Assembly: GCA_001465935.1 (NCBI GenBank)
Contig: LNKV01000046.1
Span: forward strand, 62,001 to 126,000
From: Clarireedia homoeocarpa
Taxonomy: Eukaryota > Ascomycota > Leotiomycetes > Helotiales > Rutstroemiaceae
Direction of reading: 5' to 3'
DNA: 64,000 nt
Shown here piece by piece: positions 23,240 to 33,587 of this stretch. Position 1 is the first letter of the stretch. Each line of letters begins with the position of its first letter. Both the position numbers and the translations under genes were made by a program. The notes under the pieces are model-generated. The model was not told the DNA's origin. It worked only from the letters and a program-made list of their open reading frames with translations, and searched no databases.

Positions 23240-25791
23240 TTATACAAATTGAAACCTTACTAAATTCTTCTCTCCGGATTCAATCTCCTCAATAGCTTTC
23301 CCGTACATATACTCATGTAGATATCCTGAACCACACAATATACCTTTTCTCAAATCTCCGGAAGAGTTGTCAACCTTCCTATATTCACGAACGATCATGG
23401 GTATGGAACATCCCAAAACAACACAGACCAAATCTCCTATCTCTGCCCCGTTGTTCGCAATTCCGATATAACCGCTTTCGGATTCGAAAACAATACGCTG
23501 GCATATAGTAAGTTTTCGTATTGTCTGAAGTATAGGTTGAATTATATCCGCTGTTCTTGTGGCTGCGGCTGCGGCTGCGGCTGCTTGTAGATACGAAGAG
23601 TTGTGATTGGCAGTTGCCGATATTAATGTTGAATTTTGTGGGCAAATTGATGGTGGTCCATGGATCAAAATATCAAAGATATTGGCCCAAGAGTCTGGCG
23701 CAGCATCACCATCAAAAGTACGATTTACTACTAGAGTTCGCCAAAGAACATCAGTCTTCCGAGCTCTTTTATGTTCTTCTTCCAACGATCGAGGAGGAGA
23801 TTCAGCCTCTCCATTAAGTACAAAGTAATGGTATAGTACTCGAATTTGATCGACAAGGTCTTTATCCTCACCTGTTCGATCCAAGCCGCTGAAAAGTTTT
23901 TTGGGGAGCCATTGGGTATCAATATTAAGCTTTGTTTGAAGCTCGCCAAGTTCTTTACCAAAGGGTTTCCAGCGGGACTGACGATAAAGGATCTTGGTGA
24001 TGCGATCAATACGACAGACATGTGCATTGAGATTGACACGTTTGATACCCAATAAGTTATCGAAATTTTTAGAAGCTGATTGAAATGATGCAATTGCCCT
24101 GCGTGTCCCGGATGCTCTAAAGGGAACAGATGTAGGTTTGTACATGTATTGAGTCGCTACAGCGGTCGTAGGCGCCTCAGATGCCCAGTAGAAGGTAGGT
24201 ATCCACTAGTTTTAGAAAATTAGCAAAGATACAAGCCGCGAGAGGCACTGGCACTCACAGATGGCACTCTTAGTATATAGCTAGAAATCTTAATGATATG
24301 TATTCCCGAATACGAAATCATATCTAGATTACCGTAGAAACGTAGCAGATACTCCATCGTTGCTAGGTAACTATCAAATTTCGAAATTGAGTAGTCTGCT
24401 TTGAGTAGGGGAGCCTGGCAATCTGTTGCAAGACCCAGAAGAGCGTAGATCTTATCTCTCGGATCAGTGGCCAGCGCAGTCCAGTTGTCTGTTAAAAGAT
24501 CAATGAGATTTCTATCTTCCGAATTCATAAACCGGCGACGGGTGATTGAGAGAGGTATGGGTCCCCTACTTCTAGCAGTCCATCGGAGGGATGCTGGTGT
24601 TCCTTCGCCACCTAAGAGGTCTTGAAGTCAATCTATGGCCGTCCAATCAATATAGCTGGACTTTTTGAGGGATTCTCCAGGTTTGGATACCCGCGTATGC
24701 AGCCCAAGCATAAGAATCGTACTTGCATTTGATGATTACTTACTTGTAACACCCTCCATGATCTCGATGGCAACTTGTATCGATTTCGAGAGAGTGCTAG
24801 CCCGGAAATTCACCCACGAGTTTTGAGCAGCAACTGCTAAGTTCCAAGGAATAACATACTGGCCACAGGCGATTTTCAATTCCGAAGATACCGCAATCTC
24901 TTGAATGATCCACACTCTGCCCCAGTAGTCCATGTTAAACAACTGCAATATCGCATTCCATTCCGATCTTTTCGTCATGAAGTCGCGCCTCAATCCTCTA
25001 ATAAACCAATCTTCAGGATCCGGAACTTTATCAGCCAAAGAAAGGTAATGCATTGCCAGGTTACTGCTCGGTGTCCCCTCTCCAAGCCAAATTATAGTTT
25101 CCGCTGCACGAGAATATATTTCTCTCATCAACAACACTTGCTCACCACGCTCTGAGATGTTGCTTTGGTCAATACACAGTGCATCGATCCAGACAACCCT
25201 TTCCATATGATCGCGCCGTAAATATTTTAACGCACTATAGAGGTTTGGAGCAACCATAAAGCTCGAATTATTAAGAAGAATATGACGAGGAGAGTAATTT
25301 GAACCCCATGTATATGATAAAGCCTGGTACGTGGGTAACAATAGACCTAGTTCCGTGACAAGGAGATTGCATGTAATCTCTTCATTCGCACCACCGGGCG
25401 AAATTACCAGAAGGCGAATCTGATTCAGCGCTTGATCAAGAGGGCTATATATTGTCCCATTTTCCTTTGGCGAGCCAAATTTGTATCGGAGCCATAATTG
25501 CGTTGTTTTCTTGCGTGGTAAATGCCACCATCGGAGCAGTAGAGGACCTATTTTCAACGTGAAGAAGTGCTCGACTATTACCAACAGAAACCAGAACCCC
25601 ACCTGGAGTACTACTACACCAAGGCCTATAATGAATATCAGACCGATGTACCACAATGTGCTTCCATCAGCCAAACTCCTGATAATAAGTACAAGTCCCA
25701 CCAAATAGCTAATCGATAATAGGAAACTCAGAGCTATAATCATATACTGCCTAAGCAGGCGCGGATGTAAGAACCCAGTAAGTAATGTCAT
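23240..25791 (-). CDS. HET-domain (heterokaryon incompatibility) protein with N-terminal membrane segments
   Basis: Exons 25791-24744, 24611-24259 and 24205-23240 join in phase (donors GTAAGT and GTGAGT; acceptors TTAG and CTAG) to give 788 residues. Residues about 16-78 form two to three hydrophobic helices. The HET domain then follows with its standard blocks: YQALSYTWG (155-163), RVVWIDALCIDQ near 197, and MREIYSRAAETIIWLGEG, then the usual DPRDKIYALLGLA segment at the start of the second exon. The C-terminus has the common CGSGYLHEYMYGKA-type ending. HET proteins trigger growth arrest or death after non-self recognition; the partner is not predictable. The membrane-segment N-terminus is less usual for the family. 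A MITE-like element lies about 130 bases upstream. Confidence 0.9.
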
Positions 25792-25923
25792 GTTATTAAA
25801 CGGCTTTTAGTCTGGAGTTGTAGTGATGAAAGATAATAATTTTAATATTTTCGTCTCGAAACATGTTAGGAAGTAGGAGGCCAAGAAGAATCACGTGATA
25901 TAAGCGGGGTCAAAGTGTAACAC

Positions 25924-26187
25924 GCACGCGCCTCCGGTTAGTCGTGGCACACCCAAATATCAACCAGCACCCATAGATAATTAAAAATCAACAACTCAAT
26001 ATATTTTGATTTTGTGAAATAATTATTATTCTATTGCTTATGGTACTCAGAAATTTATGAGGGTATATTTTATTTCAATTTTTAAGGGAGGGTTTAAGAT
26101 ATTTCAAAAGAGAGTCTTTAATCGAATACCACGGATTTTGGTGGGAATACGCATTTTGGTGTGCCACGACTAACCGGAGGCGCGTGC
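25924..26187. mobile_element. MITE-like element with about 30-bp terminal inverted repeats
   Basis: The left end reads GCACGCGCCTCCGGTTAG and the right end is its exact reverse complement; the match continues to about 30 bases (through GTCGTGGCACACC). The 264-base element has an AT-rich interior and no ORF. Flanking bases (CAC and CCC) do not give a clear target-site duplication, so the exact ends or the superfamily remain open. It sits in the promoter-proximal region of the HET gene. Confidence 0.75.
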
Positions 26188-26394
26188 CCCGCTAAAAGAT
26201 TTTATCCGAAGCTAAGCGAGCTAGGGCAAAGTCGTTGTCGGCGACAGGTGCCCCACTTCCAACAGATCCGTTGTCGGCAAACCACCAAAACGACTTATCT
26301 CCAAGTCAAAAATTCATAAAATTACAAATTAGTAATATATTCGGTGTTAAACATATAATTAGTAAGTGGAAGAGAACTGCAAAAATATAGTGTG

Positions 26395-26490
26395 TGCAAC
26401 CGCCGTGAATCGAACACGAACCTCCACCTGACATCTATGTTCGATTGAACACTTGGAAGGGTGGAATCCTAACCATTGGACCACGGAAGC
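26395..26490 (-). tRNA. tRNA-Gly(UCC)-like gene with intron; acceptor stem has two U-U mismatches
   Basis: The reverse strand folds as a tRNA. The D-stem is GTCC/GGAT, the anticodon stem CCACC/GGTGG, and the loop CTTCCAA carries anticodon UCC. The T-arm is TCGTG-TTCGATT-CACGG. A 24-base intron lies in the canonical place, one base 3' of the anticodon. The acceptor 5' strand is GCTTCCG while the 3' strand CGGTTGC would pair with GCAACCG, leaving U-U at 3:70 and 4:69. The rest is intact with discriminator A. It may be a functional tRNA with a weak stem or a recently damaged copy. Confidence 0.75.
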
Positions 26491-26744
26491 CAGATTTTGA
26501 TTTGTGGTGGCTTATTACACATAATATTCATTAATTTGAAATCTTCAACTTGTGAAGAAATATAGAATCTTCCGCGTTAATTTGAATAGAATTCCATATT
26601 ATTCATACCATTGAGAAATTCTAGAAATTGGTTTAGGAGAGAAATTTTAAAATTTTAATTATAGCTGAGAATCTGGCGTGGTGAAGTAAATCACCTAGTG
26701 TGTATGTGTCTGTCAGAGCAAAAACAATTCATTCGGTTTTTTTC

Positions 26745-28010
26745 ATCGCTTCGCTCAAAGTAGACGATCTTCTTCCATATATTCTTGAGTCGTGTAGGGG
26801 ACCAGCCGAACGATGTTACTTTCTTCATCGACAGTGACCAATCCGGCACACACAGCAGTCATATCTGCAATGTCTTGGAGGTTCTCCTCATCAAGTTGAT
26901 GATCACCGGGCCTAACTGCAAGAGTATGTCGGAGTTATATAACAGTGAGTGAACGTTGTGCTCAGGTTATCCAAGATAGAACCATGTCAGCAAGCCGTCT
27001 AAAGCCTGCTTGTTGGCCATTGATTCTCTCCATGACATCGTCATATGCCCCGGATAATATTTTGCGACATTGAATCTCGGTTTCTTGGTTTTCATTCTGG
27101 TTTTGAATCTCTTCCAACGCATTTTTCAAATCTCTTGGTGACGTCTTGTCATGAAGCGACTCGAGGTAGAGTTGTGCTAGTAGAAGCTCTCACGGATGTT
27201 AGTTAAATAAACACGCATTTGAAACACCCTACAGTACTAGGTGGCTAGTAATGTACATCCCATCTACAGCCTTCGAAATCTTTTCTTTAATTTCCTCCTG
27301 TAATTAAGGCCGTTTCATGACAAATGCTAGCATGTGCGTCATATGTCCGTCAAGATAGCCATGCACATCTTTATTGCTAGCAAGGATATCTTGTGAGAGG
27401 CGTCCTTGAAATTCTTCCTCTATATGGTGATTTGGCCGAGAAATCGCAAATATGTTTGCGTTTACCGCTGCTCGAAGACTGAAAAGCTTCGAAAGCAGTC
27501 TCGATCGCCATTGCTGGAGACCTAGCCTTCGTCGAGAGCATGATGAGCATCAATGACAACGAAGATTTTCGTGTACAAAGCCGCGGCCATCAGCAAAGCT
27601 CGTGATATTTCTTCTATTGATGGCCGTGTATCTCTCCCTCGATGATTTAGATAAAGATCTTTGACGTTCTGAGGCAGCGAATACCGGCGTCGAGCTAGCT
27701 GCTTTAGTACATGAGCAAGTAAGTTATCTGCTTGCTCTTTCGCGTGCTGCGGAAATTGCAATATATGTATTCAATCCCAATCTTGGTACCATTAAGGCAC
27801 CTTCTTTCAAGATCAATTATAATCGATGTGAGAATGGTCTTCCCAGCTCCTGAAATGCCTGGGCACAATAATGTCTGCTTATCATGATCCAGAAAGTTTT
27901 GGAATTGTGCGGAAGTCAAGAACCATAGGCCTGTTCCTGGTTGTCGTCCTTGAAAGTAAGTCGTTCTGTTGGAGAGCATACTCAAGATCTGTCAGCCACT
28001 GGAGAATCGA
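26745..28010 (-). pseudogene. Broken NACHT/P-loop NTPase (NLR-like) gene
   Basis: Translated pieces, in order along the minus strand, match the fungal NACHT NTPase family that usually carries ankyrin repeats. They are ILQWLTDLEYALQQND; GTGLWFLTSAQFQNFLDH; a Walker A CPGISGAGKT; AKEQADNLLAHVLKQLARRR; a degraded Walker-B-like VVIDAHHALDEG; WRSRLLSKLFSLRAAVNANI; and RRLADMVLSWIT. The last piece, near 26,760-26,930, contains LDEENLQDIADM, VCAGLVTVDEES and TTQEYMEED. The frame changes near 27,950, 27,765 and 27,530. An in-frame TGA follows VLSWIT (near 26,975) and an in-frame TAA follows (near 26,938). No ankyrin repeats follow. Such proteins are candidate innate-immunity or incompatibility receptors; this copy cannot encode one. 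Confidence 0.8.
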
Positions 28011-29277
28011 AAATTCTCAATTATGGATGCAGTCCACTTCTACACTATAAAGTATTCAGATGAGGAGACCTGAAGCGACGGAAAGTTCGCTCTCATCGAC
28101 GATGCTGTTCATGCAATGTCTCCATTCTTGTAAAACACTCCATCTTCGACCATTTACATTGTTTCAATTATGCGACAGTTTCTAACTTTCAACGCTGCAT
28201 CGAGGCTCAGGGTGCAGCTATGGGCGGGCATAGAAGATGCTGCAGTATCGATCAAACTCTTTTCGAATCTTTCTTCTAAACCACAACTTGCAGACATGTT
28301 TGACAACTGTGAATGTATTTGAAACCGTCGGACACAGGAAATGCAAAGTCGTAGTGCAAGGATGCGAAATGTGTTTGCTATGCACGATGGGCCGCAGTGA
28401 CAAGAACGAAATCGTCGAGTCAAAGAATACGTGCCATTCCATGAGTACTCACTGCCTTGAATGGAGCCTTTCTTTTAGGACTGGTTATATAGATGTGATG
28501 CGAAATAAGAGATTGAGAAAGTGTGGGAGATATACTCTAGAGGAGAATAACCAGAAACTAGAGGCAGTTGGAAGTTACTTGTGAAGACCTAGTCTACCAC
28601 ATTTAAGAGTGTTCATCAGACATCGGAACTCGACTAATATAGAAGTACCGTAACTATCCTTGGTCTCAATATGTCACTTCCTTAAACTCAATCATACGGA
28701 GTCATTTTTAGATAGGTGGTAAAAGTCTCGTTAGATAAGATGAAATGTATCCTCCACAAGAAGCTATCCCGGAGATAACCAAGGTTCATTTCTCTGCCTT
28801 TGCTATCCAGCACCATGAGGTCAACCTAGCCCTACCATTCTCCAGCAACTCCACACCGGGCTCGTTCTTGAGAAAATCACCAAATACCTTAAGAGCTTGA
28901 TCCCAATACGTCTCATCACTCGGATGCCATCCGCTCTGCATTCTACCAAGAATACTCTACATACACTCAACTTATACTCCCATGTCTTCAATTTCATCAA
29001 CATACCTAGCTTTCCACATTTGTACATTCCTAAAGCCGCCGTTCTCTATACTGCTGCGTAAAAGGGTGCCATCTGCCTATCGAATAGCGCTACCTACTAA
29101 CCCTTCCGAACCAGGCTCTCAGGTCGCATTATATACTGCAAGCATAGGTTTTCGGTGAGGGACGCTAGCGAAGTTGTGGTGCAAAATAATAGACTTCCAT
29201 TTGATTGCTAGATGTAGTAACAACTTGAGCAGATTTACGCTACTACTACTCCTAAAACAAATAGACCATACAATACT
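28011..29277. other. Decayed sequence with unassigned coding-like remnants
   Basis: No intact gene. On the minus strand near 28,820-28,970 one frame reads ILGRMQSGWHPSDETYWDQA followed by LKVFGDFLKNEPGVELLENG, which looks protein-like but is isolated and has stops on both sides; I do not recognise the family. The 28,154-28,445 stretch has two overlapping open frames without resemblance to anything I know. Confidence 0.4.
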
Positions 29278-30060
29278 TTATAATTTCCTCTCTCCAGATT
29301 TACGAGAATGCATCGCGAACAGCAAGTTTTTCCAGTGTTCATCCCGCCGTACGAGCAGATCTCTACTTGCCGGATTTCTCATATATTCACTTTCAGTATC
29401 CTGCAATAATAGCTGATCGTTCTCACCTCCCCAGCTTCTATTGTCGTAGATTCTTGAGAGACCGCTACCAGAACTACGAATCTGTTTGAAATTCGACCTC
29501 ATAATACTTCCAGAGCCTCCAAGGGCTGAAGTAGATCCAATCCTACATTAAACAGTGACTTGATCTTCCTTCCGAAGGATGATAGAGAAATCTACTTCCA
29601 AACTGGCGGAAGATTCGGAACACATATACAGAATATGCCAATCAGAGCCTCGATGATTTGGTAAACCATCGCTAATGAATCATGATCCGTCGGTCTTGTC
29701 TTTGGGATTTTCATCGAGGTTGATAAGGCAAGCCATTCGAAATATCGAACATACACTCGCACTATGAATGATCAATCGAGAACCAATGCTGTGGGAATAG
29801 ACATAGAGATCTCACAAGAATTTCACAGACAACATTAGACCAACAGCCGTTCGGCTCCAAGCAGGTATTTGGAATCTCCAGATGAGGTGAATTGGGAGGA
29901 TCGGAATTAGGAAGTCGAACATGACGTGTAGCAGACCAACAGCAGTACACGTTTGATCAACACTGATACATGTTCCCTTTAAGTGAGGGGCCCATGTCGT
30001 TGCCAAGAAGATAAAAGCTGTGACTTCACAGATCTTCACTCTACCTCCTTATATCAAATT
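29278..30060 (-). pseudogene. Remnant of a fungal rhodopsin-like integral membrane protein
   Basis: A minus-strand piece at 30,039-29,815 reads FIFLATTWAPHLKGTCISVD, then GLLHVMFDFLIPILPIHLIW and RFQIPAWSRTAVGLML. This is the order and spacing of the core of the ascomycete rhodopsin-like domain: a conserved Cys after the Gly-Lys/Thr turn, an Asp-rich helix ending in LPI..LW, then a basic loop. It is interrupted by a TGA near 29,812 and resumes as CSIFRMACLINLDENPKDKT. Further down, near 29,500-29,350, another frame gives a Ser/Arg-rich tail (RSNFKQIRSSGSGLSRIYD). Several stops and frame changes show it is not functional. The family call rests on pattern resemblance only. Confidence 0.55.
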
Positions 30061-30125
30061 CCGCATGCGCAGCTGGACTGGACAAACAGTCTTCTATATT
30101 TACCCTACTTTCTTGGCTTTCCCCC

Positions 30126-30519
30126 GAGGAGTATGCTCACACTCAACATCACATTCTGCAACAAGTCTCGCATAGTGAAGTTGTCGATCATATTCTATCC
30201 ATTACGCCGCGCGAGCGCATGGAATAGGACTTGATCGTGTAAAACTAGCCACTTTGGCCGGTCTAGCGTATTCTCTCCAGAGTTCCGTAGTAAAATACGA
30301 GCCGCAGGGAACGACAAAAAGTATTGACATGTTTTGTGCTATTCCACCAGCAGCTGTGGCGAAAAACATGGAGGATTTGAAGACGAATCACCTAGGCAAG
30401 TGGAGGAATTTTCGGAGGCACCAAGACTGCACGAGGTTGACCGTGCACACTATACAATGATTGGTCCGGAATGCGTGTATAGCTTTCAGAAGAGGTTGAA
30501 AGCAGCGTTGCAGGCCTGA
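30126..30519 (+). pseudogene. Remnant of a polyketide-synthase-type C-terminal thioesterase/esterase
   Basis: Plus-strand pieces in three frames read EEYAHTQHHILQQVSHSEVV; GLDRVKLATLAGLAYSLQSS; VVKYEPQGTTKSIDMFCAIP; AAVAKNMEDLKTNHLGKW; and finally PRLHEVDRAHYTMIGPECVY followed by SFQKRLKAALQA and a stop. The last block resembles the His-containing end of thioesterase domains that terminate fungal polyketide synthases. Frame breaks occur near 30,225 (an in-frame TAG) and near 30,410. No upstream synthase domains are visible. It is a relic of a larger gene; the polyketide assignment is from remembered family features and is moderate. Confidence 0.5.
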
Positions 30520-31314
30520 GGGATGTGATCTCTGGTGGTTGGAACGGAATCGAGTTGAAGAGTTGATAGATTAAGATTTCTTTGGCTAGACTGAGAGTGT
30601 CCAAAAGAAAATGATTGGTTATTCAATGAATTGAAATATTTCCCACCGATTCTTTAATAACCGATATCTCATCCGGTAGTATAAAAAAAGAGTGTCCTGA
30701 ATCTGCTGCTCTGTCTTCAATGGTGTCGACGTTGAACGTCGCGATCCTGCCCTCAACATGAAGCCAATGCACTTACGGCCCAACCTAGTGCATTCCGAGC
30801 TTACCGTGCCCTAGCCAATTCACCTATCTAGATGTCGGCGCTTATCAAACTTCCCGGGCTCCTCAGTCATCTTCTCCACTAGTCCAATATGCGATCAGTA
30901 CACGCAGGACAGGACCCGCAGCTTACTTTATGACGCTGCAAAATCCCAGGCAAGTAAGCATAAGGGACAGGCATAAGCCACAAACTCACCCAAGAAGAAT
31001 TAGTAAATGGATATGTCTTTGCAGATGCATATAATTTTCGCTCTGGTATCTAGCACGCAATTCAGCAGCAAAAGAACCCAACGACCTCTGCCAGGAAAGA
31101 GTCTCGTAATAAAGGTCCTCTTCTTCCTTATGATACAGGCACGCTTCCCAAATCCGAGGCAAGAAATAATTCCAACCAATATGACAGTTAATATCGCCAC
31201 CCTAGCCAAGTTTTAAAATCGTTCATCGCTTTTGCCAAATCATGCAACCCAATACTTTTACAATTCCTATGAGAAAAAGAAAATCGTGGCGTAGGGAGCT
31301 CAGTAAAACATAAA
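30520..31314. other. Spacer between the relic region and the eIF4E-like gene
   Basis: No supportable ORF or structured RNA seen. It contains the 3' flank of the eIF4E-like gene at its right end. Confidence 0.4.
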
Positions 31315-32467
31315 TCATGAGGTTGACTTCTTCTCGGAGGTGTGGTCATTGCCGTTGCGATTATTGTGGTGGTTGTTAGCTTTCTCCTTTCGAGCTTCGT
31401 CAATGGCGGTTCGCTGTTGAATACTGGAGTCGTGAGACTTCCATTCTACCTTTGTGTCTGGAGGGAAGGAAAGTACGCGCTTCAATGCTTCCCTAAAAAG
31501 AATTAGTAAGGTAATCCGTTTTCATTAGAGATAAACCAAATCATATTCATACCTAATCTTAAGCACCCGTCCACCATCGTTACGGGTCCAAATACTCAAG
31601 ATATCCTCTCCATTCCGCACACTGAGCACAACACCGCAGACTTCCTCGCTAGCCTCGAACTCATCCCCAGCAATTGCGAAAACCAATTCTTCCCAGTATC
31701 TGTCTGCAACTCCTTTCTTGAGTCTCACAATCCATTTGCCACCTTTCTTGTTCTCCTCGTCCTCCCACACCGGTCGAATCCCCTTTTTGAACATGTGGTA
31801 ATCGGATACTAATGGCAGGCTAGAAGGGCGTCGCATATGGTCAAATATCTCGAAAAGATCTTCTGCGGAATTGAAACCTGCCATTGGATGCAAAGTCTTT
31901 TCATATTCCACGAATCCGTTCGCTTTGGAGATTGGGGGGCGATACCAGAAGACCCAGCCATGTCGAAAATTGTGCTGCGGAGGTGGTGTGGTTGTCTTCG
32001 AGTCTGTGAGTGATATCTTTGAAGTTTTGGATCCCAAGTCTTTGAATGGTTTCTCGGCAGTTGGTGTCTTCGTCCCTCCTCCAACAATGCTGCCAAAATC
32101 GAGCGCGCTTCCGGGTGTCTTCGGAGCCTTGGAATTCCCGAACGAGGCAAACGCGCCGGTTCCTAAGCCAAAGGCGCTGGATGCGCCGGCGGTGGGAGAT
32201 GCAAGAGATGTCCCCGAGGGAGACATGGCGTTGAAAGGATTTTTCGTGCTATGCGATGAAGTGTCTCCATGTTTTTTAGCCACACCGAATCCGCGTGTAC
32301 TATGATCATTACCGTTGAATGGGGATCCGTTCGTAGATGGATTCCCTGTGGCTAGCGAAAGTTTGCTCGAACTGGGGAGATTCAATATTAGCGATGCGCT
32401 TAAAAGAGGTTGTGCAGAGATGAGGGGTGAAAACTTACTTTGAACGGCGAGTCCACAGGTTATCCAT
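31315..32467 (-). CDS. Class II eIF4E-like (4EHP-type) cap-binding protein
   Basis: Exons 32467-32439, 32371-31553 and 31492-31315 join in phase into 341 residues. The N-terminus is MDNLWTRRSNSSKLSLA, encoded across the first intron. A low-complexity Ser/Thr/Gly extension of about 140 residues precedes the eIF4E fold: HGWVFWYRPP, EDLFEIFDHMRRP, GIRPVWEDEENKKGGKW, YWEELVFAIAGDEFEASEEV and CGVVLSVRNGEDILSIWTRN. The second cap-stacking Trp is kept (VWEDE). The first is replaced by Phe (NGFVEY), as expected of class II proteins. The dorsal-surface Trp used for eIF4G binding is Phe here (EDLF). It would bind capped mRNA in the cytosol, more likely as a modulator than as the main initiation factor. 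The C-terminal tail is charged (KKSTS end). Confidence 0.88.
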
Positions 32468-33587
32468 TACGAAAGGACAAAGATGTTATACAATTTTTGA
32501 TAGATTCAGACCAACTCTCTACCGTGGCAAGTGGTGAGCTTTGCTGGGAGGATAGTAGTGGCTTTGTAGATGTGCGTTCAAATAGAGGGTCTGGGATGAC
32601 TTTTATCGAGTAGAGGTTTTGCTAGAAGACAGATGTCGTTGATATTCACATCAATCGGAATGAGTATATTAATTCAAGAATGTGCAAGTAAGTAACTTGG
32701 GATAAGTGTATAGTTCTTTCAAGATTTTGGGTGGTTTGAGAAGGGTATCTGTAAGGGTGTTGGTTGCGGTTGTAATGTCTTCGTCGTTTGTATCTCCAAA
32801 ATGCAAAGAAAGAGAGAAAGCCCGACATCTACTGGCACGATTGGGTATCGCGGAACTTGGCGAGCCTGGTTCGTTAGAGCAGCGCGGGGCCTAAATTAGC
32901 GAAGCGCGCTAGTCTCGAGGATATCCTTCTTGACATTTTCTTTTTTTCTCGCTTTTTTCTTCTCCATAACAGTAAGACCTCCAACTCAAATCTTCGACAG
33001 TTTGATCATTCACACAACTCAACTGGCGATTCCGATGAGTGGTCAAGAATATTTCACCACTTCAAAACCATCGTCACGAGGGCCCCTCGTGCGGCTGCCA
33101 TGACACGATGATGACCTAAAGATGGGAACATACGCAAGTTTCAAGTATGCGCTACTCAATATGAAACAAGTGAAAGAGAGAAAGAGAAAGAGCAAGAGGA
33201 CGAGATGGAGAGAGAGTAAGCACATCCTTGGTAATCTTTCTATTGTATCGTAATGACGAAAGTTACAACTCTGGTAATACGAGTCAGCCGCCATGTTCTA
33301 TTGATATGTTGCTGGTTGAGAGTGAGATAAATCCTGGCAATTTCTGAACGTTACTCGGAGAATCTGCAAGATGCTGTCATTTGGAGAGTAAAGTGCTGAC
33401 TGCCATATGCAAAGTTACCCAGGCGTTCGCGCTCCAGTATCATGTATCATTTCACCATCCACCCGATGTGCAGACATACTCTTAAAGTCATCTTCCTTGA
33501 CATGTATTCTATGATCCCATAAGTACAACTCGTAGCGACGCCATTTGCCCGTCTTATGCTTGTCCCATCTACAATGGTCTATTCTGC
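32468..33587. other. Intergenic region, no gene seen
   Basis: It contains the promoter of the eIF4E-like gene and the 3' flank of the monooxygenase gene. Short open frames such as 33,043-33,294 (minus) encode low-complexity Leu-rich peptides and are not called. Confidence 0.5.
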
